Shown: positions 1 to 5,153, counted from the stretch's first letter. The stretch: 8,132 bases of DNA from Pseudomonadota bacterium (GCA_025360685.1 JANYBR010000243.1:1-8132); one strand, 5' to 3'. Made by a program: numbers and translations. The notes: generated from the sequence alone by a model not told the origin.

Positions 1-536
1 GCATAGACCACGATCACCTGCGCGTCGGGGCTGTTGGTGATCCACATCTTGGTGCCGTTCAGCACGTAGCGGTCGCCCTTCTTGTCGGCACGCAGCTTCA
101 TCGACACGACATCGGATCCCGCGCCCGCCTCGCTCATGGCCAGAGCGCCGACGTGTTCTCCTGAGATCAATTTCGGCAGATAGCGCCGCTTCTGTTCCGG
201 CAGGCCGTTGCGGCGAATCTGGTTGACGCAAAGATTGGAGTGCGCGCCGTAGGAAAGCCCGACCGACGCGGAACCACGGCTGATTTCCTCCATCGCCACG
301 ACATGCTCGAGATAGCCCAGGCCCGAGCCGCCAAACTCCTCCTCGACCGTGATGCCGTGCAGGCCAAGCGCGCCCATCTGCGGCCACAGCTGGCGGGGAA
401 ACACGTTCGTGCGATCGATCTCCTCAGCCAGCGGCGCGATCTTGTCGTCGGTGAAGGAGCGTACCGTGTCGCGCAACGCGTCGGCGGTTTCGCCGAGATT
501 GTGGTCGAGCATGCGAAAATCGTTGGAGATGGTCAT
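1..536 (-). CDS. ivd: Isovaleryl-CoA dehydrogenase, N-terminal part (runs off left edge)
   Basis: This flavoprotein oxidises isovaleryl-CoA to 3-methylcrotonyl-CoA in leucine breakdown and passes electrons to ETF. About 178 residues are present, covering the helical N-terminal domain and the start of the middle beta domain of the acyl-CoA dehydrogenase fold. The segment GLSYGAHSNLCVNQI (about residues 92-106) is characteristic of isovaleryl-CoA dehydrogenases. It is followed by LPKLISGEHVGALAMSEAG, the FAD-contacting SEAGAGSD and WITN, all collinear with the family. The ATG at 536-534 gives the usual short N-terminal extension (MTISNDFRMLDHNLGET). A weak AAGG lies about nine bases upstream. 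The catalytic Glu would be beyond the window. The gene starts 13 bases after the GIY-YIG stop codon on the same strand, so the two may be co-transcribed, perhaps by read-through from tRNA-Leu. The identification is firm; the operon structure is inferred. Confidence 0.95.
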   Translation of the reverse strand, partial: MTISNDFRMLDHNLGETADALRDTVRSFTDDKIAPLAEEIDRTNVFPRQLWPQMGALGLHGITVEEEFGGSGLGYLEHVVAMEEISRGSASVGLSYGAHSNLCVNQIRRNGLPEQKRRYLPKLISGEHVGALAMSEAGAGSDVVSMKLRADKKGDRYVLNGTKMWITNSPDAQVIVVY

Positions 537-549
537 GGCTCTGGCCTTT

Positions 550-810
550 TCACAGGAAACGTTTCAGTGCGATGGCCTTTCCGGAACCGGACTTGAAGTA
601 TCGCTCCAATTGGCGCGCACGCAACTCAGTTTCAACTGCCACATACGATCTCAGCACAATGGGGCCATACGCTTTCGTCGAACGCACTTCGCCCTTCTTA
701 TGCGACGCCACTCGGCAACGCAGATCGCCCGTCGATCCAACGTAGATGTCATCGTTACTGAGTTGGAGAAAATACACGTACCACACTTCGGCAGCCTCCC
801 TACGCTCCAT
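550..810 (-). CDS. Small GIY-YIG nuclease-fold protein
   Basis: An 86-residue single-domain GIY-YIG protein of the small, UvrC-N-like class. Visible features are the GIY-equivalent YVY (residues 11-13), the YIG-equivalent IYVG (22-25), GSTGDL, a conserved Arg near residue 33, His37, and the putative metal-binding Glu in LERYFKSGSGK (about 69). The catalytic framework looks intact, so a DNA-cleaving activity is plausible, but the role of these stand-alone proteins is not established. The ATG at 810 is chosen over the ATG at 861. The 17 extra residues (MACQPELRRRRVSPEAP) read like translation of the adjacent palindromic segment rather than protein, and the fold begins just after residue 8. No clear Shine-Dalgarno is seen, and the start codon lies inside a 13-base palindrome. 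The gene lies between tRNA-Leu and ivd on the same strand. Confidence 0.85.
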   Translation of the reverse strand: MERREAAEVWYVYFLQLSNDDIYVGSTGDLRCRVASHKKGEVRSTKAYGPIVLRSYVAVETELRARQLERYFKSGSGKAIALKRFL

Positions 811-886
811 TGGAGCTTCGGGAGACACCCTCCGCCTTCGCAGCTCGGGCTGGCATGCCACCCGGAGCCCGAAGGGCGCAGGGTGG
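804..886 (-). repeat. Structured palindromic (REP-like) segment between tRNA-Leu and the GIY-YIG gene
   Basis: Several inverted repeats are packed into about 80 bases. At 858-886, CCACCC (858-863) pairs with GGGTGG (881-886) and GCCC (867-870) with GGGC (874-877), leaving a GAA loop and a 3x3 internal loop. At 851-860, TGGCATGCCA is a perfect 10-base palindrome. At 841-852, CAGC and GCTG flank TCGG. At 804-816, GCTCCA-T-TGGAGC overlaps the GIY-YIG start codon. The first hairpin uses the tRNA's encoded CCA end as part of its stem. No T-run follows, so it is not a canonical intrinsic terminator, although it might serve for 3' processing. The arrangement resembles dispersed palindromic elements of alphaproteobacteria. 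Copy number elsewhere in the genome cannot be seen here. Confidence 0.6.
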
Positions 887-967
887 TGCGGTCGAGAAGA
901 CTCGAACTTCCACGGGTTGCCCCACTAGCACCTCAAGCTAGCGCGTCTACCGTTCCGCCACGACCGC
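884..967 (-). tRNA. tRNA-Leu (anticodon GAG)
   Basis: The minus strand from 967 to 884 folds as a complete class II tRNA of 84 nt including an encoded CCA. The acceptor stem is GCGGTCG with CGACCGC, discriminator A, then CCA. The anticodon arm is CTAGC-TTGAGGT-GCTAG, placing GAG at loop positions 3-5, which reads CUC and CUU leucine codons. A long variable arm (GGGGCAACCC) is present, as expected for leucine tRNA. The T-loop is TTCGAGT. All parts are intact, so the gene should be functional. Its 3' end runs directly into the palindromic segment preceding the GIY-YIG gene. Confidence 0.96.
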
Positions 968-996
968 ACATGTCCTGAAATCACAGTAGGGGGCGG

Positions 997-1025
997 GATG
1001 TAGCAAATCCCCCTCTGGGTGGGAA
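997..1025 (-). promoter_or_regulatory. Candidate promoter for tRNA-Leu
   Basis: On the minus strand GCTACATC (1004-997) matches the Caulobacter housekeeping -10 consensus GCTANAWC. It is preceded, 14 bases upstream, by TTCCCAC (1025-1019), a partial match to the -35 consensus TTGACGS. Transcription would begin near 990, about 23 bases before the mature tRNA 5' end at 967. The match is by eye and the -35 is weak; position relative to the tRNA is the main support. Confidence 0.35.
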
Positions 1026-1139
1026 GGCCCTGAAATCAGGCAACAAACTGCCCGCCGATCGCCGCCGGGCGCGCGCAAATCCAATGCTCGCAACGGCGCA
1101 GCGCCGCAGGTACGGTTCGACCAGCAAGGGGCGAACCAC

Positions 1140-2000
1140 GTGACTCCGCACATCCAGGGCTTCTTCGACGAAATCACATTCACGGTCACCTATCTGGTGA
1201 GCGAGCCGCAGTCGCGGCGCGCGGTCATCATCGATCCGGTGCTGGACTACGAGCCCAAAGGCGCCCGCACGTCGACCCATTCGGCGGATACCGTGCTGGC
1301 TGCGATCAGGGAGAAAAATCTTGCCGTCGAATGGATCCTGGAGACGCACGCCCATGCCGACCATCTCTCGGCCAGCGCCTACTTCAAGGAACGGCTGGGG
1401 GCGAACGTCGCAATCGGCGAACATATTGGCGACGTCCAGAAAGTTTTTCGGCCGATTTTCAACGCCACAGACGTATCGGGCGACGGCTCGGAGTTCGACC
1501 GCCTGCTGAAAGACGGAGACGAGCTGCAAGTCGGCGCAATGGCTGTCGAGATATTGTACACGCCGGGTCACACGCCAGGTTGCGTGAGCTTCAGGATCGG
1601 CGAAAACATATTTGTGGGCGACACGGTTTTCATGCCGGATTACGGAACCGCGCGAACCGATTTTCCGGGCGGCAACGCGCAGCACCTTTACCGCTCTATC
1701 AAGCGCATTTTCTCGTTCCCCGATGAGACCGCGCTCTGGATGTGCCACGACTACAAGCCGCCCGACCGCGACCACTATGCGTGGCGTTCAACCGTCGGCG
1801 ATCAGCGAAAGTCCAATATTCATATCCATGACGGGATCAGCGAGGAGGCGTTCGTGGAGATGCGGCGCGGTCGGGACAAGACGCTGACGAAGCCGGTTCT
1901 GCTCCTGCCGTCGATCCAGGTGAACATCCGCGCGGGAAAAATGCCGCCGCCCGAGGCGGATGGTCATGTCTATCTGAAGCTGCCGGTGAACCGGATCTGA
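1140..2000 (+). CDS. MBL-fold persulfide dioxygenase-like hydrolase (Blh/ETHE1 group)
   Basis: A 286-residue metallo-beta-lactamase-fold protein close to the hydrolase domain of Blh proteins, relatives of ETHE1 persulfide dioxygenases. These oxidise glutathione persulfide to sulfite with a mononuclear iron. Metal-site motifs are THAHADH (69-75), the His of PGHTPG (142-147), the Asp of GDTVFMPDYGTAR (160-172) and the His of MCHDYKP (201-207). The stretch from GDTVF through DFPGG is typical of the persulfide dioxygenase group rather than of true beta-lactamases. Length matches the stand-alone domain; the DUF442/rhodanese-like part fused in some Blh proteins is absent. The start is GTG at 1140, preceded by AAGGGG about nine bases upstream; no ATG fits the family N-terminus. 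It converges on cysH with three bases between stop codons. The activity is inferred from family and from the neighbouring sulfur-assimilation genes. Confidence 0.88.
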   Translation: MTPHIQGFFDEITFTVTYLVSEPQSRRAVIIDPVLDYEPKGARTSTHSADTVLAAIREKNLAVEWILETHAHADHLSASAYFKERLGANVAIGEHIGDVQKVFRPIFNATDVSGDGSEFDRLLKDGDELQVGAMAVEILYTPGHTPGCVSFRIGENIFVGDTVFMPDYGTARTDFPGGNAQHLYRSIKRIFSFPDETALWMCHDYKPPDRDHYAWRSTVGDQRKSNIHIHDGISEEAFVEMRRGRDKTLTKPVLLLPSIQVNIRAGKMPPPEADGHVYLKLPVNRI

Positions 2001-2003
2001 CGG

Positions 2004-2792
2004 CTAGATGCCTTCGCCGTCGACGCCGAGATGGATGCCGCACTCGTCCTTGTCTTCGCCGGACCAGCGACCGGCGCGATAGTCCTCGCCGGCGGCAACG
2101 CGGCGCGTGCAAGGCATGCAGCCGATGGAAGGATAGCCGTCTTCAACCAGCGGATGGTGCGGCAGCTTGTGCTTGTCCGTGTAGGCTTCAAGCTGCGCGA
2201 GGGTCCAGTCCGTCAGCGGATTGAAGCGGAAACGGCCTTCGAAGAACTCGACCGGCTGCATCGTTGCGCGCTCGCGGGTCTGAAAGCGCTTGCGCCCTGT
2301 GATCTGGGCGGCAAACGGCTCGAGTGCTCGCTTTAGCGGAATGACCTTGCGGAAATTGCAGCAGGCGTCCGTGTCTTTGGACCACAAGATGCCATCCGGA
2401 TCGAAACGGGCGCGGTCGGCGGGATTGGGCGCGAGCGAGCGGATATCGCCAAGACCGAGTTCATCCTGCAAACGATCGCGATAGCGAAGCGTTTCGCGGA
2501 ACAGCTTACCCGTGTTGAGAAACAGAATGGGTGTGTTGGGGTCGATCTGGGCCACAAGATGCAACAGGACCGCCGACTCGGCGCCGAACGAGGAAACCAC
2601 CGCGCTCTTTCCGGCGAACTCGCCCTTGAGAGCCAATTCCAGAATACCGTGTGCGTCGCGGCCACTTGCGGCGGCCTGAAGCCGTGCCAGATGCGCACTC
2701 GCCGACGGGTCTGATGCGCCCGCACCGGCGCGATCGAATGCCCTGGGCATGATCCCGCGCGAGCGGTCGATGACCGTGACCGTCGCGCTCAT
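2004..2792 (-). CDS. cysH: Adenylyl-sulfate (APS) reductase, CysH family
   Basis: A 262-residue sulfonucleotide reductase that reduces activated sulfate to sulfite with thioredoxin or glutaredoxin as donor in assimilatory sulfate reduction, in the cytoplasm. The nucleotide-binding loop is SSFGAES (67-73), followed by FLNTGKLF (91-98). Two cysteine pairs, CC at 144-145 and CxxC at 225-228, are the ligands of the [4Fe-4S] cluster that marks APS-using members; PAPS-only enzymes lack them. The C-terminal ECGIH (Cys251) carries the catalytic cysteine. ITGRKRFQ (164-171) is also typical. The start ATG overlaps the upstream cysG-like stop as ATGA, implying translational coupling. A later Met at residue 15 is possible but loses the overlap. 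Substrate preference for APS is inferred from the cluster cysteines. Confidence 0.95.
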   Translation of the reverse strand: MSATVTVIDRSRGIMPRAFDRAGAGASDPSASAHLARLQAAASGRDAHGILELALKGEFAGKSAVVSSFGAESAVLLHLVAQIDPNTPILFLNTGKLFRETLRYRDRLQDELGLGDIRSLAPNPADRARFDPDGILWSKDTDACCNFRKVIPLKRALEPFAAQITGRKRFQTRERATMQPVEFFEGRFRFNPLTDWTLAQLEAYTDKHKLPHHPLVEDGYPSIGCMPCTRRVAAGEDYRAGRWSGEDKDECGIHLGVDGEGI

Positions 2793-3286
2793 TGCAGCCA
2801 GCCCTGTTTGGAAATCATCTCGCGGGTTCGCTCGGCCACTTCGCGCGGTGCCAAGCCATCAGCACGCCAGCCGGCGCGAGCCTCGCTCATGGTCTGGAGG
2901 CGGCCGTTCCACTCCGGCCCGAAATGGTCTTCGAGCCACTCACGCAGACGGCGCGCCAGTCCGGGCGCGCGTCCGCCGGTCGAGGCAGTGATCACCAGAT
3001 CGCCGCGCCGTACGATCGCCGGAACGTGAAAGTCACAAAGTTCCCGAACATCTTCGACATTGACGAGAATGCCGGCCGCGCGAGCGCGGGCTGCAAGAGC
3101 CCTGGCCGCGTCCTGATCCATGCCGGCGATGAAAAGCAAGGCTATACGCGGTAGCTGGTCCGTCCCTTCGACGGGGACGGCCTCCATGCCGGCCTCGGCC
3201 AGCAGAGCCGCACGGCGCGCACGGCCGTCACCAGAGCCGGCAAGGCCGATCTGGACCATTTCGCGAGCAAGGACGATGGGGAGCAA
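2789..3286 (-). CDS. cysG: Siroheme synthase N-terminal domain protein (precorrin-2 dehydrogenase/sirohydrochlorin ferrochelatase)
   Basis: A 165-residue protein matching the CysG N-terminal/Met8 family, which oxidises precorrin-2 with NAD and inserts iron to make siroheme for sulfite reductase. The Rossmann glycines appear in GLAGSGDGRA (14-23). LVNVEDV (74-80) contains the conserved Asp (79) of the bifunctional active site. CDFHVPAIVRRGDLVITASTGGRAPGLAR (84-112 in all) is the most conserved part, including Ser102. The uroporphyrinogen methyltransferase domain of full-length CysG is absent, so it must be encoded elsewhere. The TTG start at 3286 is chosen because GGAGG (3296-3292) precedes it by five bases and translation then begins MLPIVL, as in relatives. 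The longer ORF reading to 3496 would overlap fliN with non-family sequence. It overlaps cysH by four bases, forming a cysG-cysH operon. Confidence 0.88.
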   Translation of the reverse strand: MLPIVLAREMVQIGLAGSGDGRARRAALLAEAGMEAVPVEGTDQLPRIALLFIAGMDQDAARALAARARAAGILVNVEDVRELCDFHVPAIVRRGDLVITASTGGRAPGLARRLREWLEDHFGPEWNGRLQTMSEARAGWRADGLAPREVAERTREMISKQGWLQ

Positions 3287-3291
3287 ATGCG

Positions 3292-3296
3292 CCTCC
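3292..3296 (-). promoter_or_regulatory. Shine-Dalgarno fixing the TTG start of cysG
   Basis: GGAGG on the minus strand, five bases before TTG at 3286-3284. It is the strongest ribosome binding site near the operon and decides the start in the absence of an in-frame ATG at the family N-terminus. A 6-bp hairpin (3300-3317) sits three bases upstream of it. Confidence 0.7.
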
Positions 3297-3299
3297 ACA

Positions 3300-3317
3300 C
3301 CGGCACGGATTTGCCGG
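3300..3317 (-). promoter_or_regulatory. Hairpin in the cysG leader, just upstream of the ribosome binding site
   Basis: CCGGCA and TGCCGG are perfect inverted arms around a six-base loop in the approximately 85-nt leader of the cysG-cysH transcript. The hairpin ends three bases before GGAGG, so it could affect ribosome access. It does not itself pair with the Shine-Dalgarno. It lies inside a possible 36-codon upstream frame (3338-3228) whose codons 12 and 14 are cysteine. Regulatory function is an inference. Confidence 0.35.
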
Positions 3318-3377
3318 TTGTACAGCAGAGGTACGCATGGTCGGCCTAAAATGCAAGGATCAGGTGGGGAATAAAAT

Positions 3378-3399
3378 ATTATACACTTTGACGGTGTAT
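3378..3399 (-). promoter_or_regulatory. cysG-cysH promoter -10 box overlapped by an inverted-repeat operator
   Basis: On the minus strand TATAAT (3383-3378) is a perfect -10 box in an AT-rich island of an otherwise GC-rich region. It lies about 92 bases upstream of the cysG start. It overlaps an inverted repeat, ATACAC-N7-GTGTAT (3381-3399), with two more matching positions flanking after a mismatch. No good -35 is visible at 16-18 bases. That suits a promoter needing an activator or controlled by a repressor binding across the -10. The repeat also overlaps the fliN stop codon at 3399-3401. Cysteine or sulfur control is a guess from the downstream genes; the regulator is unknown. Confidence 0.6.
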
Positions 3400-3650
3400 T
3401 ATGAGTTGTAACCCCGTAGAAGATCCGTGATCGAGACCCCGATCTTGTCGCCATGGATGACGATTTCACCCTTCGCGACGGGCTTGTCATTGGCAAGGAT
3501 GAGTACCGGGTCCTCCTGGTGGGAATCGAGCTCGATGACGGCGCCGCGGCCCATCCGCAACAACTGATGCATGGGAATGGTGGAGCGGCCCAGCACGACC
3601 GAGATTTCGACTTTGACGCCAGAGATATTCGAGGACATGAAGGACCCCAT
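3399..3650 (-). CDS. fliN: FliN/YscQ-family (SpoA domain) motor-switch-like protein
   Basis: An 83-residue protein consisting almost entirely of one SpoA (surface presentation of antigens) domain, the C-terminal fold of FliN and YscQ. VKVEISVVLGRSTIPMHQLL (12-31) followed by GRGAVIELD (34-42), ILANDKPVAKGEIVI (50-64) and DKIGVSITDLL (67-77) align with the canonical FliN order of strands. In flagella, FliN forms the bottom of the switch-complex C-ring and binds FliH and CheY. No other flagellar or secretion gene lies in the window. The ATG at 3650 is preceded by a weak GGA six bases away; the ATG at 3638 (MSSNISG) is an equally reasonable start. It is upstream of cysG on the same strand with 112 bases between. 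The domain call is strong; flagellar role in this organism is inferred. Confidence 0.8.
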   Translation of the reverse strand: MGSFMSSNISGVKVEISVVLGRSTIPMHQLLRMGRGAVIELDSHQEDPVLILANDKPVAKGEIVIHGDKIGVSITDLLRGYNS

Positions 3651-4326
3651 GGGTGATCCGGCGAATACTCAGGCGGTTATGCTTTCGGACGGGTTAACGC
3701 GGCCGACGGTCGAATGGCGCGTCGCCAGCCAGTTGACCCCCTACCCCGACGCGGTTTCTTTCATGGAGGAACGCGCGGCAGCGATCGCAGAGGGCAACGC
3801 GCCGGAGCTTGTCTGGCTCGTCGAGCATCCGCCGGTCTACACGGCGGGCACCAGCGCGAAGGACGCGGACCTGCTCGACGCGCGGTTTCCGGTGTTCAGG
3901 ACGGGACGCGGCGGTCAATTCACCTATCACGGTCCGGGACAAAGGGTCGGCTATGTGATGCTGAATCTGAAACAGCGCAAGGAGGACGTGCGCGCTTTCG
4001 TCCGCGATCTCGAAGAGTGGCTGATCGGCACCCTGGCGCAGTTCAACGTCAAGGGCGAACGCCGCAACGGCCGCGTCGGCATCTGGGTCGTGCGTGGCGG
4101 CCGCGAGGACAAGATCGCCGCCATCGGCGTGCGCGTGCGGCGCTGGGTGACATTCCACGGCGTAAGCATCAACGTCGATCCGGACCTGACGCATTTTTCC
4201 GGCATCGTGCCGTGCGGCGTGAGCGAGCATGGCGTGACGAGCCTGCACGATCTGGGGCTTTCCGTATCGATGGCGGACGTCGATGTCGCCATGCAGAAGA
4301 GTTTCGCGCACGTGTTCGGACCATAG
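3649..4326 (+). CDS. lipB: Octanoyl-[acyl-carrier-protein]:protein octanoyltransferase LipB
   Basis: LipB transfers octanoyl from acyl carrier protein to lipoyl domains (pyruvate and 2-oxoglutarate dehydrogenases, glycine cleavage H), the first step of lipoate biosynthesis. The 225-residue protein has the family motifs in order: WLVEHPPVYTAGTSA (56-70), the RGGQFTYHGPGQ substrate loop (87-98), EDKIAAIGVRVRRWVTFHG with the active-site Lys155, and GIVPCGVSEHGVTSL with catalytic Cys189 and His194. The GTSAKDADLL form is typical of alphaproteobacteria. The ATG at 3649 has AAGGA (3640-3644) four bases upstream. Alternatives are ATG 3637 (Shine-Dalgarno too close) and ATG 3679, from which the conserved region would still be complete. 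The chosen start shares CCATGG with the divergent fliN start, so the lipB promoter would lie inside fliN. Confidence 0.96.
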   Translation: MGDPANTQAVMLSDGLTRPTVEWRVASQLTPYPDAVSFMEERAAAIAEGNAPELVWLVEHPPVYTAGTSAKDADLLDARFPVFRTGRGGQFTYHGPGQRVGYVMLNLKQRKEDVRAFVRDLEEWLIGTLAQFNVKGERRNGRVGIWVVRGGREDKIAAIGVRVRRWVTFHGVSINVDPDLTHFSGIVPCGVSEHGVTSLHDLGLSVSMADVDVAMQKSFAHVFGP

Positions 4327-4368
4327 GAACCGTTCGTGGAAAGTAGCGTCACAACCGAGGGGACACTC

Positions 4369-4761
4369 ATGCCAAGAGTATCAGCAGCTTTCTTTGCCAC
4401 GGGAGTCGTTTGCGTTTTGATCGGCATGCTCTGGGGCATGCATATGGGCATGACCGACGACTTCACGCTTGCACCGGCGCATGCCCATCTCAACCTGGTC
4501 GGCTGGGTCACCATGGCACTCTACGGCACATTTTATGCCCTGACGCGCGGCACCATGTCGGTTCGGCTGGCCTGGATGAATTACTTTATCTCTCTGATTG
4601 GCGGGATCACGATGATACCCGCCCTCGCGCTATACCTCTCGTCGAACGATTCCAAGTTCATTCCGGTCATGGTGGTCGGCGAGGTTTTGACCGTGATCGG
4701 CATGCTGATATTCGCGCTCGCCGTATTTCGCGAACTGTTCCGCAGCCGCGCGTCGGACTAG
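4369..4761 (+). CDS. Four-helix integral membrane protein with His-x-His motif, unknown function
   Basis: A 130-residue protein with four predicted membrane helices (about 6-26, 40-58, 66-90, 97-120) and a short basic C-terminus (RELFRSRASD). At the start of helix 2 is APAHAHLNLVGWVTMALYG (36-54), with His38 and His40 next to LNLVGW. Sequences of this kind resemble segments of heme-copper oxidase subunit I (CcoN/NorB-like) and occur in small stand-alone membrane proteins. Metal or heme binding is possible but unproven. The ATG at 4369 is preceded by GAGGGGA about seven bases away. The GTG at 4336 would only add a non-hydrophobic leader. It follows lipB by 42 bases on the same strand, possibly in one transcript. 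Its TAG overlaps the stop of the convergent acylphosphatase gene. Confidence 0.8.
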   Translation: MPRVSAAFFATGVVCVLIGMLWGMHMGMTDDFTLAPAHAHLNLVGWVTMALYGTFYALTRGTMSVRLAWMNYFISLIGGITMIPALALYLSSNDSKFIPVMVVGEVLTVIGMLIFALAVFRELFRSRASD

Positions 4762-5054
4762 AGCGACGGACGGCGGCGAAAGCCCTTCTCCGCCGGCGCT
4801 TCAGCCTTGTGCAGTTCGACATTGCCGACACGCGAGCCCGGCGGGCCGCGCATGCACAGGCCCACCAAGGTTTCGACGGCGGCATTGGGACCGGAGAGCA
4901 GCGCTTCGACTGTTCCGTCGGACCGGTTGCGGATCCAGCCGTCGACTCCAAGCCGCATAGCTTCGCCGATCACAAAGTTTCGATAGCCGACCGCCTGTAC
5001 ATAGCCCTCGATCCGAATACGCATGTGGGTCAAGTCGGGTTCTGCTTCGGGCAT
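4758..5054 (-). CDS. acyP: Acylphosphatase
   Basis: A 98-residue protein of normal acylphosphatase size. The enzyme hydrolyses carboxyl-phosphate bonds such as acetyl phosphate and 1,3-bisphosphoglycerate in the cytoplasm. The phosphate-binding loop and catalytic Arg are in GYVQAVGYRNF (17-27, Arg25), and the water-positioning Asn is in GWIRNRSDGTVEA (39-51, Asn43). The usual loop is VQGVGFR; here the first Gly is Ala and Phe is Tyr, a mild variation. The ATG at 5054 has GAGG seven bases upstream, a good site that favours it over the internal Met at residue 11. The last codons, FRRRPSL, are variable in the family. It converges with the preceding membrane-protein gene (stop codons overlap) and is divergent from the TonB-dependent receptor across 175 bases. 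Confidence 0.92.
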   Translation of the reverse strand: MPEAEPDLTHMRIRIEGYVQAVGYRNFVIGEAMRLGVDGWIRNRSDGTVEALLSGPNAAVETLVGLCMRGPPGSRVGNVELHKAEAPAEKGFRRRPSL

Positions 5055-5137
5055 AAATTTACCTCGTTTAACTTTTCAACATCTTCCATCGGCAGCACCT
5101 GCTTCCGAGCGCGATCACGCTATTGCGATTTTAGAAT

Positions 5138-5153
5138 GCTGCTCGACAGCAGC
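5138..5153. repeat. Inverted repeat in the acyP/receptor intergenic region
   Basis: GCTGCT-CGAC-AGCAGC, a perfect 6-bp stem with a four-base loop, lies midway in the 175-base divergent region. It could be an operator for either gene. It could also be an RNA hairpin in the receptor leader. No convincing -35/-10 pair was found on either strand here, so the role is open. Confidence 0.3.

Noticed and set aside
811..861. Upstream ATG at 861 for the GIY-YIG protein
   Set aside because: The added residues come from the palindromic segment and are not part of the fold.
981..1775. A 264-residue open frame on the minus strand opposite the dioxygenase gene
   Set aside because: It is antisense to a protein with intact metal-site motifs, has no family-like motif, and is explained by GC-rich codon bias.
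3388..3410. Plus-strand TTGACGG followed by GTTGTAAC, resembling a Caulobacter-type promoter
   Set aside because: The -10 match is partial, it points into antisense of fliN, and lipB begins about 240 bases away. The minus-strand -10 explains the AT-rich patch better.
3287..3496. Extension of the cysG-like gene upstream to an ATG at 3496
   Set aside because: The added 70 residues overlap fliN, cross the promoter, and do not resemble the family. TTG at 3286 has GGAGG and the right N-terminus.
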